A stretch of 64,000 nucleotides of DNA from Azadirachta indica (Eukaryota > Streptophyta > Magnoliopsida > Sapindales > Meliaceae). Position 1 is the stretch's first letter. Each line of letters starts with the position of its first letter. Positions 1 through 10,840 of this stretch are shown piece after piece. The translations under genes were made by a program, and so were the position numbers. The notes beneath the pieces were generated by a model, which was given only the letters and a program-made list of their open reading frames with translations, was not told the origin of the DNA and did not search any database. Where the stretch lies: positions 12,793,182 through 12,857,181 of the forward strand of contig CM040445.1 of assembly GCA_022749755.1 (NCBI GenBank). Reading direction: 5' to 3'.

Positions 1-1280
1 ATACCATATAACTTCGTTCAGGTTAAATTTAAATGAATTTTTTCTGAGTATAGGATGAGCTTTTATAAATCTATTGCAAACTTGAAAAATTGGAGACTCT
101 ATATCCTATTATATATATATATTATCAAATAAAAATAATTATTTTTAAAAATACCTCGAACATTAGAAAAAAAAAAAAATTAGGGAAAGAATGATCCCCA
201 CACGCACCAAATTCCTAGGTTGGCTAGCTGGATATTAAAACTGTGACGGGAAACGTAACGCCACAGACGGAAACGTTCCACTCAAAATCAGACGCGTCAG
301 CCTCTAAAACTAGAGACCACAGATTCCCCCAACGCGCATATCGAAATCGAATGCCCAGCTCAAACTCGAACACGTCAGCCACCTGTGGGTCCCCCATCTC
401 TGGAAACCCGGAGATTTCCGCATTATTTGTCTTCTTTCTATTTAAAAAATCTTTGACCCCGCTATTAAATTACTCGATAGTCCTTGGTCGGCCGCGCAAC
501 TTGTAATGCATGGCGGTAATTAAGTAAGATGATAAGGTGATCTTGGTAAGATAATCTCAAATCAACGTTTATCACCATCATAGTGGGTTAACAACATCCA
601 GGTCCCCTATATTTTATATTTTAAAATGAAAGCATAATTTTTTGTATTTTGAGTGTCAATACCTCATTACAGTCAGTTTAATAAAAGATCAATTTAATTA
701 AAATCACTCATTTTAATTGTAGATTTTTGGACTATTTAAAATTTAAATAATATTAAAATTCGGTTACTCTTATTAAACTAAACTCACGGTTAAGAATTTA
801 TCTAAAATATTAAAAAAATAATTGAATGCATAAACGTTTATATATTTTTTAATTTTTTTGAAATTGATTAATATGTACTTATATAGTAATTTGAAAATAT
901 TCTTATTTTAATTAATATATAGTTAAATATTAATTCTTTATACTAATCCAATTTAATAAATATGTTTAAAATAAATAATTAAATACATCACGATGTCAAT
1001 TAAAAAAATGAGTTATTAGGGGCCTATTTGAAAATTATGGAAAATTTACTTTGTTAATTGAAAAAAAGAAACAAATGGGGACTTAATTGTTATTTCTCCG
1101 ATCGTACTCTATATTTATGTATTTCTCATCCCCCCGGCCCATAACCGCTGACCATATCCAAAGTTTAATAGCACAACACAAGTAGAAAACGTTTTCATTG
1201 TTTTTCTCTGTATCTGATTATCTGTACATGTAGGCTAGGGTTAATCTTCTCTTATTCCTCAGTTTCTCCACAATTCAAAG
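1..1280. other. Intergenic region and upstream region of the DUF760 gene
   Basis: I see no supportable gene here. The stretch is mostly AT-rich, with a less AT-rich island at about 190-510 that holds cytosine-rich runs. That island could be the promoter of a gene lying left of the window, but nothing proves it. The last part, about 1200-1280, is a plausible 5' untranslated exon of the DUF760 gene. It would end at a donor at 1281 and join an acceptor ending at 1388, seven bases before the ATG. Confidence 0.5.
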
Positions 1281-1394
1281 GTACAGTTATTTATTTTTGT
1301 ATATTTTGGATCCACGACGAAAATCGTGTAATTGTTTTTATTTATTTATTCTCCTGTTAGCCGAAGAATTTCTGTTCGGATTTTACAGTTAAAA

Positions 1395-4300
1395 ATGGAG
1401 GCAGCCACAGCAAGTGTGGTTCGATCTTCAATCGGCATGCGCAGACCATCCGGTTCTGTCGCAGGATCAGCTCTTCTGTCTGCCTACGGACCTGATTTCA
1501 TTCGTTTTGGTTCTAAATCAGTGTCGCTGATCAAGGTATAAAACTGAGCTCTGTCAATTGTGTTTTACCAAATTAGATTAATATTGTCTAAAATTTGCCC
1601 AATAATCTAGGTATCTATCACTGTCTGTAATTTTGTTGCTTATTTATGGAATTTGCATTGAATTTATATTATATGCGAATGAAAAAGATGTATTTAGTGT
1701 TTGATTCATCTTTGTGTTGGTTGATGCGCGGCAGCATTACTCTTCAGTTTCATTCTCAAAGCCAGTGCCTGGGAGAGGTTTTAGAAGTAGGAGATGTATG
1801 GTTGTTAAAGCGTCATCTTCGTCTTCTCCAGATTCGTCTGGAGCAATTGCTCCAATTGCTCCGCTTCAGCTGGAGTCTCCAGTGGGACAGTTTTTGTCAC
1901 AGATTTTGATAAGCCACCCACATCTTGTGCCGGCAGCAGTTGAACAACAACTTGAACAGCTTCAAACTGACCGCGATGCTGAAAAACAGAAGGAAGAGAC
2001 TTCTGCCTCTGGCACTGACCTGGTGCTGTATAGGTTAGTTGAATGTCTTTCTGCCATAATTTACGTATCAATATAAAACAAAAACAAAATTATTTCTGCC
2101 ATAGAAATTCAGGTTTATAATTTGGCGTTCTACAGGTTAGGTTTAAGGTTATGGAAGAGGAAACAAACACTCAGAGAAATTTTGGCGTCTAATTTGGTTT
2201 TTGTCTCTAGAAATACAATAAAAAAGTTGGAGTTTTTTGCCCCTTTTTCTTTGGTTGGATAGGAAAAAGATGTGGAAATTTAAAAACACTGCTTATCAAA
2301 TAAAGAAGAAAGAAAAAGAAAAGCTTTCAAATAATACACTGCTATGAATCCATACTGGTATATTTTGGAATGGATTTTATGGATATATATGAAATATTGG
2401 AATGAAAATACCCAACATATGTTATGTAGTTTTCCTGAACTCAGTTTTTCTGTGCAGTTTTGGAAATATTATTATCGTTTAAGTTGGCCTTCTCTTACAC
2501 TGTTCGGGTATATTTATTCTTATACTTAAAATTAACAAAATCTCTGAATGAGTAGTTATGGGTGTTATCATAACTAAGTTTGTTTAATTTTGTTTGAAGT
2601 TTATCAGACATTGTTATCAAATAAAACAAGATTCCTACAAACTAAATATGGAAACTAGTTGTAAGCTTGAAGATGGCAATTTGGACCCTAAATATAGGAT
2701 GTATGATAATTTATGGAATGTGGGTTTTAATTGTTAGGTTCATACAAATATCACTTCAAACTTGTATACCATGAGTTGTACTGTTGGCAGAAATGAGTTA
2801 GATAGAGTAAGACTGTCTGTATTTAATGTGTATATGATATGGTCTACATTTTGTAAGTTTTGTTTGGTTTGTCAAAACTATGATGATGGACATTGTCTTG
2901 GGGTCTATGCATTAATGTTATATTTTGATGTAGACATTAGCATATCTTAGTATTTTGTTATGTTTGGGAGTTTATTAATTTATTAATTTATTAGTTTATT
3001 AGTTTTTTTGGTGTATTTAATGTTATGAATAGAATTTGTTTGTGGTTGATTTGGTTTTCTTCTTGGTACCTTTCCCTCGTTAAATAAAAAATGCTTTGTT
3101 GTAATCCTTTTGGGACTTTTGGGTTGCATACTTGGATAGTGATGCAAATGCCCTATTGGTCTTTCTATTCTCTTGCTTGCTTTTCTCCTCCTCCCTTCCC
3201 TTATGTTCACTCTTTTCTTTTGGTTACCCATGTTATTCATCAAAACCACAACTTTCATTTCTGTAAGAGTCCCTTTTTCACTCTCTCTCTTTCCCTTCTC
3301 TTTGGTACCCCCTTTACACTCTCTTTTTGCCTTTCTTTTATGTTCATCTGTCCTTCATCCCTTTCTTTCCTTTTTCCTTCTGCTGATCATCAGCTGTGAT
3401 TATCCCATACTACGCTAAATTGATACTCCATATTAGAAACTAGTTTAACCTTGAACAAATGATGATCAAGTCTTGTAACTGTATAATGTAATTTGATAAT
3501 CTTACATAATAGGAATCTTATTTTTATCCAAACATTTGAATTATGTAAAAATTTGTTGCGAAATCCTTTTCCCGTAGTTGGATTGATATGCCTTCGGCAT
3601 GACAGCACCAAATTATTCAGTATTATGTCAAGAGTTGACTCTGAACAATGGTTTCAAAAATTTTCAGGAGAATTGCTGAGGTGAAGGCTAATGAGAGGAG
3701 AAAGGCTTTAGAAGAGATTTTGTATGCATTGGTTGTGCAGAAGTTCATGGATGCTAATGTTTCTTTGATCCCATCTATTGCCCCGTCTTCTTCAAACACT
3801 ACAGGCCAGGTGGACACATGGCCAAGCCAAGATGAGAAGCTTGAGCAACTTCACTCACCTGAAGCCTATGAGATGATACAGAACCACTTAGCTCTCATTC
3901 TTGGAAATCGATTGGGTGATTCAACCTCTATAGCACAAATAAGCAAACTCAGGGTTGGCCAAGTCTATGCAGCTTCAGTGATGTATGGGTACTTCCTCAA
4001 GAGAGTTGATCAGAGGTTTCAGCTTGAGAAAACCATGAAAATTCTTCCAAATGGATCGGATGAAGAAGAGAGTAGTGTTCAGCAAGTGATTGGGGACATG
4101 AAACCTGTTGGTGGCGAGGGGTCTTACCAAGCTGTGTCATCTCATCAAGAAGTTTCAGCCTGGTCTGCTGGAGGCATCAGTCCCGGAGGGTTTGGTCATG
4201 GGATAAAAGCCTCCCGGTTGCGGAGCTATGTGATGTCTTTTGATGGGGAGACACTTCAGAGATATGCGACAATAAGATCCAAAGAGGCTGTTAGCATCAT

Positions 4301-4502
4301 CGAGAAGCACACTGAGGCACTATTTGGAAGACCAGAAATTGTTATAACACCTCAGGGCACTGTTGATTCTTCGAACGATGAACTCATCAAGATTAGCTTT
4401 GGTGGTTTGAAGAGACTTGTTTTGGAGGCTGTGACTTTTGGCTCTTTCCTCTGGGATGTTGAGAGCTATGTGGATTCAAGGTATCATTTTGTCTTGAACT
4501 GA
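1395..4502 (+). CDS. UV-B-induced / DUF760 chloroplast protein (At3g17800-like)
   Basis: Three coding exons, 1395-1535, 1735-2033 and 3668-4502, join in phase at GT-AG introns and give about 424 residues, close to the roughly 420 I recall for the family. The N-terminus is rich in Ser, Ala and Arg with few acids, as in a chloroplast transit peptide, and is followed by a serine-rich linker from exon 2. The body from residue ~75 on is the DUF760 region: it contains ALVVQKFMDANVSLIPS, the RVGQVYAASVMYGYFLKR segment, and a conserved C-terminus ending RYHFVLN. The molecular function is unknown; Arabidopsis homologues are named for UV-B induction. The 1.6-kb intron 2 has a long pyrimidine-rich tract at 3170-3370. 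A 108-bp intron (1281-1388) probably lies in the 5' leader. The gene converges on the phosphatase gene at 5003. Confidence 0.9.
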
Positions 4503-5002
4503 CTGATGTCAATCTTCAACTGTCTTAAAATGTGCTAGAGGCACAACTGACCAAAACCTGAAATGGTATAACAGAGCTTCTAGTTTTGCAAACAAAATCA
4601 AGTTATTTGTGCCAGTTATTCTGTATATAATCCAAATGTCATGTTTTCTGGTTTAAATACATGCTCTTACACTTATGGTTGTCTATTTGAGATTTATCTT
4701 CTTTCTGCAAGTGCCCAAAAACTTGATCTAATCTTGAGTTTGAAGTTCTCTTTTCCAGCATATGTAGGCTTTTGGCCTACGAACATGGAGAAAATTGAGA
4801 ATATCACAGTACTGCATCGACTGTGCGACAATTTCATAAAATTCTGATATATACGTCCTTCATTAGAAATTCACTAATTATGTTAGGAGCTACAATGATA
4901 AAGTTTATTATTTGACAGTTGTTCAATTAGCTAGTCTTCATAATTGGCTGCTTTTATTAAACGACGAAATTATAATTACTGCATAGAAATTCGAAATCCA
5001 TA
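4503..5002. other. Convergent 3' intergenic gap
   Basis: This 500-bp gap lies between the DUF760 stop codon and the stop codon of the minus-strand phosphatase gene. It should hold both 3' untranslated regions. No further gene is visible. Confidence 0.6.
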
Positions 5003-6606
5003 CTACATTGCAGCTTTGAGCTGCTCCTTAGATAGATTCAGATTATACAGTATTTTACCAAAAACATCATAGAATACAATACTGGCTTCAGCTTGTGTGA
5101 GTTCTAGAGACATAAAACCTTGGCCGTCGTAATAAAATGTAGTTCCATTTTTGTTCCGCTTATCAATGTCGCCTTTCCATGCCTTTGATCCCCCTCCGCT
5201 GGTCAAAAATTGAATTGAACTGTATATGTTTAAACCCTTTTTATGTTAGTACTTTGCTTACGTTAACTATGAAAAGATAGTATTGTTGTACCTTTTACTG
5301 CTACTTATATGTTGCAAGCAATGGTCATGTCCATTTATGTACATATCAACATTATTTGCCTGCAAAATATTTAAATATATATTGATAAATCTGAAAGAGT
5401 GTTAGTAAAATTATATCTTCAATCATTTGATTTGATTACCTGAAGCACTGGTAAAAGCGTGCTCTACAAGCTCGTTGGTATCCCCATGATGTCCAATGCT
5501 TCTAATAGGGTGATGCCCAATCACAATCTTCCATGTGGCATGTGAATTCCTCAAACCTGATTCTAGATCCTGTCAACAACACAATTTAAAAAAAAAAAAA
5601 AAAACTTTGTCGAAAAATTTCAAACAAAAATTACGTTAAAAAATCACAATAATTTAAAAATAAATAAAGTACCTTTAAAAGCTTGGCCAAATATTGTCTC
5701 CTTGGAGTTACTCCTCTCCAATCATACCTATGTTTGTTTGGCTTCAAGAAGTACTTATCAACAAATGGAGTTGTGTCCACATAGAAGAATTCAGCAATTT
5801 CTAGAAATTATTAGAATTTCAACTCAATTAGGTTTAGCTAGCTAAAGATTCAAATCTGGTTCACATTAAAATTAAAATTAAAATTAATCGATAACAACAT
5901 GGACAAATATTTTTACCTGTATTAACGATAAAAGATCTTAGACAGATCCATCGAGGTTCCATCATCTTCAAAGTTGGACTCAATTGTGCCTCCACATCTC
6001 CTCTATAATCATGGTTACCTAAGACTAGAATCATAAAAGATTTTTAAGGAAGAATTAATTAACTGGGATGGGATTTCCAAGTTAATTTTCTCCTACTTTT
6101 ACCTTATAATAATGAAAATTTATGTGGAAGAGAACTTGATTACCATTGTACCATTGCTTTTGTAGACTACTTGCAGTGTAGATATTGGTAAATGACTTCT
6201 CAAAGATAGGGTCATTTATGGTTCTCAATCCATTTTCATAAAAATTGTCTCCTGTTGAAACTATGAAATCTATGCTCAACTCTTCTCCTATCCTACCCAT
6301 CTGCACAAAAACAATGCAAGTTAAAATTCCAAAATCAAACTGTAAGAGCCTTACAAACTTTTTTGGTAAGGAAGAAATATGGGTGAATTTAGAAATGACC
6401 TGAAGAGCAACAGCAGATTGATTGAAGGCTCCTCTTCTTCCCCAGTCTCCGATGACCAGAAAACTAAGGGAGCCGTCGGATTTCACAGGATGTTGAAACT
6501 GGGGAAGCTGAGCTGATGATATTGAGAGAAAGCTGCTGAAACATAAGCAAAATAACCAAACAGAGCACACGGAATTGAATATTAAAGAAGCCGCCATGAC
6601 TTGCAA
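5003..6606 (-). pseudogene. Purple acid phosphatase 3/8-like gene with a +1 frameshift
   Basis: Seven exons are read on the minus strand: 6606-6400, 6300-6144, 6024-5917, 5800-5673, 5569-5440, 5359-5292 and 5219-5003. They encode a low-molecular-weight metallophosphoesterase of the PAP3/8/17 group: a hydrophobic signal peptide, then [35 protein letters not shown] and GHDHC, the Fe/metal ligand blocks. Exons 2, 3 and 4 (157, 108, 128 bp) match the neighbouring copy exactly in length. Exon 5 is 130 bp instead of 129. The extra base lies in a T run (AAAA on the plus strand at 5452-5455). As written, translation stops at a TAA just inside exon 6 and loses GHDHC. All splice sites and the rest of the frame are intact, so this is either a very young pseudogene or a sequence error. 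A 72-bp intron (5291-5220) is absent from the sister copy. The first ATG (6606) and a second one nine bases later are both possible starts. Confidence 0.8.
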
Positions 6607-8559
6607 CCAAGTTAATTCTACAGAGAATTTTATATATATGTTTATGGATTCAAAAATCTGCAGTTTCAGCTGCTGTTTTCACTACTAGCAGCCATGGATT
6701 AGAAGAAGATAATAATTCATTAGAAGATGATAGCAAATGCTTGTAATAACAAAGACAATTTATATAACCATTGAGGGGATTCGCTACCATGTACAAAAAA
6801 AATATACTAAGTTTAAAAATTCTAAAAAATAAATAAAAGAAAGTTAAAAAGACTTTAGTTTTGTTTAATATTGAGATGTGATGGCTTTAAAGTCATAGAT
6901 ATTGAGAAATGAAAGTTTATACGTTAAATATTAACGAAAAGATAGATAGATTTTACTAAAATGTTTCAATATCAAACACTTTTTCTAATTTTATTTTTAA
7001 AATATAATAAAAGCACTACAAAAACAAAACTTTACTTGGATAATTAACACTTATTTTATTTAATAACTAATATTTATCATTATTCACGCACTTCAGAATC
7101 TATTTATTTTTTTGACTGAAGTTTGAATATAATTATTCAAATATTTAAATGTTATTTGTCTTTTAACTTATGTATGAATATTTGTTAAAAATACATGAAT
7201 ATAATTAAATTAAAAAATTTGATTTAAATTTTTAAATGACTAAACAATTTTATTTGTTAATATCCTTGTTTATTATTCAATATTTATTATGTTAATAATT
7301 TAATATATTAGTTTAAAATTTTTAAGACATATATGTAAACATTAGTTTCAAATTTTTTTATTTAAAAAATAACAACTTAAGATTTATATTCAGGCAAATC
7401 GTAAGATACATTTATATTCATATTTTTACGTATATATTTATATTTATTTGTAAATTATAGAATATATGTACTTTAAATAGTTTAGATTAAATCACATATA
7501 GGCATTTTATGGTATAGTAATTATGCATCAATTATATAATTAGATTTAATCTTAATTGTTAAAAGTATATAAATTTAATATATATATAAATATATGTATA
7601 AAAATATAAAATTGTAAATCCTTGTAAATAATAGTATTAGTAAAAAATAAAAGATTAGCAATTACTCCTAATTAGGTGGTAGAGCTAACTTCCAAGTTTA
7701 GTAACAGTTGGGTTTAGTTGACTCGTAAATTTTGAGGGTAGATTTTTCTGGTGGAGTAAAAGTTATGTAGTTCAGACAAAACCTTTTTTAAAAAGTTGAA
7801 GTCACGAGATTTCAAAATTGTAACACAGCTTAAAACTTCTAATACAAAAGTTAAAAAATATTAGATAAGATTGATATATATATATATATATATATATGAA
7901 TTAATAACCATTCAATTTAGAGTAGCGTAAAGCACATGCAACTGCAATTGAATGCCATGATAAAAATTTTCTATTGCATGTATGTAAATATGGACAAGGA
8001 AGGAAAAGATGGGTAAATTTAAAGTTTCGTAGAAATTTCCCAAAAATTAAAAGACAAAATACATGAAAATTTGCCTCCCAATCAATCAGTTAATCAAACA
8101 AAAGGATTGAAATTGAAGTGGTAATCTAGATGATCACTCCATTTTCCCGGAAATTTCTTGTGGGCCATTATTCATGTACAATGTTTTGGCTTTTACTTAA
8201 TCCAATTATATTTGCAGGTGGATATTCCTTTTATTACATCTTCTTTTAAAAATGGAATTGAATCAATGAAGCTATGTCTTTTTAGGTTATATTTCGAATT
8301 TTATTATTTAAAGTAATTTATCATTTATTTAATAAAATACTTGAAACGATATTTAATAAACATATAAGAATACAAATCTTACAAAAATGGGGAAATCGAA
8401 ATACGGATGGATCTCATAAAGATCAATCAAACATTAATGACAATTAATAATCCTGTTCCTGTGTGCTAATACAATACAATATTTTCCCACGTAGATTAAA
8501 ATGACATCTCAATCCGAAACACATCATTAAACCAAACCAGTCTTCAGTTTAGTTTAGTC
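6607..8559. other. AT-rich spacer between the two phosphatase genes
   Basis: No gene is visible. The part next to 6606 is the promoter and leader of the first phosphatase gene, with TATATAAA-like sequences on the minus strand near 6757-6768 and again near 6630-6640. A simple (AT)n run lies at about 7877-7897. The left flank of 8560 should contain the 3' untranslated region of the second phosphatase gene. Confidence 0.5.
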
Positions 8560-9992
8560 TTAGATTGAAGAGTGAAGTTGCTGCTTCAATTTGTTCAATT
8601 TGTGCAAAACATTGCCAAAAACATCATAGAATTTGATGTCTGCTTCCGACTGAGTCAATTGCACAGACATGAATCCTTGGCCATCGTAGAAAAATTTTAA
8701 ACCATCATCTCTGTTTAGTTCTTTAATGTCTCCTCTCCAAGCCTTGGAGCCTGCACCACTCGTAAGGAATTGTATCGGGCTTTCTGTATCACTTATATGC
8801 TCCAAGCAATGATCATGTCCATTCATGTAGAAGTCCACGTCGTAGGTCTGAAATTAATAGCAAATTAGCATCTTTAAAAAATTAATTTATATTTCAGTGA
8901 TTGATAGATGATGGCATTTTGAATTTACCCTGAGAAGTGGGAGAATATGCTTGATGAGTTCGTGGGTGTCTCCATGGTGGCCAATGCTTCTAATTGCATG
9001 GTGACCAACAACTATCTTCCACTTTGCATTTGATTCTCTCAACGCTGATTCCAAGTCCTTTACAATAATAAAACATTAATTTTAATTAATAAAATTTCTG
9101 AGATAGAAGGGATTAATTCTGAATGGGAAATTTATATACCTTCAACAGGTTGGCGAGGTAAGCCTTGCGAGAAGCAATGCCCCGCCAATCATAGGTATGG
9201 CCCTCTGCATCGGTGAAGTACATGTTGACAAAAGGAGTTGTGTCCACAAAGAAAATCTCAGCTAATTCTGTAAAAAACACACACACACATCAATTCAAGA
9301 ACTATAGTCAGTAGTAATTCAATTAATCTTCAATTAATCTTCAATGTTAATGACAGATTAATTACTTGCCCGCGTTTACAATAAAAGATCTTAAACAAAT
9401 CCATCTGGTATCAATTTTCCTGAGAAGTGGGCTCAATTGGGCCTCTGCATCTCCCCTGTAATCATGGTTTCCCAGAACTGCATTAAACAAAATCAATTCA
9501 GTAGTCAATTCTGTATTCGTTCGGGTAAAAACTAGCTCAGATAGATCACGAGAGAGAGAACTTACCGCTGTACCATTTCTTGTCTAGGCTGCTTGCTGTA
9601 TAGATTTTGGAAAATGATTCTTCAAATGCTGTATCATGTTCTCCAGTCAATCCATTATCATAGAAATTATCTCCTGTTGATACTACAAAATCAATGTCTA
9701 GCTTCTCCCCAATCCTTCCCATCTACAACCACCATTAAAATTAAAATATTAGCCATCAAATAAAAGTAGAAACGCAAAAGAAAAAGCAAAAGAATGAAAG
9801 AAAAACCTGATGGGCAACTTCAGACTGGTTGAATTCACCCCTTCTTCCCCAATCACCAATCACCAGAAAACTGAGCGACCCATCAATACTTTTTGTGGGA
9901 TGGTCAAAATTTTCAAGCTCTGCTTCTCCATATCTAAACAACAAAGAGAAACACAAAACAAAACCTACAACAATCCTGCTGTATTTTTCCAT
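8560..9992 (-). CDS. Purple acid phosphatase 17-like (ACP5 type), secreted
   Basis: Six exons on the minus strand, 9992-9807, 9722-9566, 9477-9370, 9267-9140, 9057-8929 and 8847-8560, join in frame to about 331 residues, the usual size of plant low-molecular-weight purple acid phosphatases (AtPAP17 is about 338). Residues 1-24 form a signal peptide. The five metal-ligand blocks are present: GDWGRRG (~46-52), [31 protein letters not shown] and GHDHC. The protein should hydrolyse phosphate monoesters at a binuclear metal centre in the vacuole or outside the cell. The C-terminus ends LHSSI, closely like AtPAP17. Intron 3 begins with GC instead of GT (9369-9368), in the favourable context GCAAGT. 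Three P1BS sites lie 323-373 bp upstream of the ATG, which suggests induction by phosphate starvation. It is a tandem, clearly diverged paralogue of the gene at 5003-6606. Confidence 0.92.
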
Positions 9993-10054
9993 CGCGGTAC
10001 AGAAGAGGATCTGTATTACTAATCACAAAGTTACTACAACCTCTGTTACCCTTT

Positions 10055-10068
10055 TATGTATATAAAAT
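10055..10068 (-). promoter_or_regulatory. Possible TATA box of the PAP17-like gene
   Basis: The minus strand reads TTTTATATACATAAAAG about 65-75 bp upstream of the ATG at 9992. This is the best TATA-like sequence close to the start, but AT-rich flanks make it weak evidence by itself. Confidence 0.35.
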
Positions 10069-10314
10069 TGAACCAAAAAAAGAATCCGAAAGCAGAGCTT
10101 CAGTTTTATTAATACGTAGTCCACGTTATGGGAAGAGCTAGCAACAAGTCCCCAAGTTGTCTGCAGGAATGAAAGGGATGCAAAGTGATGTCGTATGCAA
10201 TTTGCATAATGCAACAATCAAGTTGTTGGCGTAACAGAGAAAGAATAATTTTGTGTGGGCTGTACAGAGTCTGCGTACTGGTGGAGGAAGAATCTGAGAG
10301 AGAAAATGGAGGAC

Positions 10315-10365
10315 GGATATGCGAATATGCTGTAGGATTCGTATTGGATCAGTTTTAGAATATTC
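10315..10365. promoter_or_regulatory. Cluster of three P1BS (PHR1-binding) motifs
   Basis: Three matches to GNATATNC, the palindromic site bound by PHR1-type MYB-CC factors, sit within 51 bp: GGATATGC (10315-10322), GAATATGC (10323-10330, directly abutting) and GAATATTC (10358-10365). They lie roughly 320-370 bp upstream of the start codon of the PAP17-like gene. AtPAP17/ACP5 is a classic phosphate-starvation-induced gene, so the motif fits the gene. I saw no comparable cluster upstream of the sister phosphatase gene. Confidence 0.6.
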
Positions 10366-10840
10366 GGAGCTTTAAGGTTGACAGATTCTCGGCAGGTCCT
10401 CCTCTCTTTGTTTTCACTATTATATCGTGCGTTATTACATATAGGTCCTATGTTATTATTTTTTTTGAAAAAATAAGAATATTGTTTTATGAGTGTCAAT
10501 GGGTCCTGAGTCTTCTGCTTGGACTTTTAAAGATCAGCTGCAATATGTCATCACTTATAATGAAAGGCTAGGATTTCCATTTTTAAAAAATTATCACAAA
10601 CTGTTCAATCCAACCGTTAACATAACAAGAAACATACAAAATAAAACAAAATCCAAATCTAAACATACGTTCTTTTTATCTTTCAAAACATAAAACGTAC
10701 GTATTTTTATTTCTTCCTCGCATCTAAATCAAAATTTGAATTGCATTTCTGAGCCCTCGTATATGTATATGAATTAGAAAGTTCTATTATATACAATTAA
10801 AGATCGACGAAATATAAATCCAAATCGGTTGATGATTGCA

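Noticed and set aside
243..506. An 87-codon plus-strand frame at the left edge
   Set aside because: It starts at a non-ATG codon, has no recognisable domain and lies in a GC-richer patch that makes open frames likely by chance.
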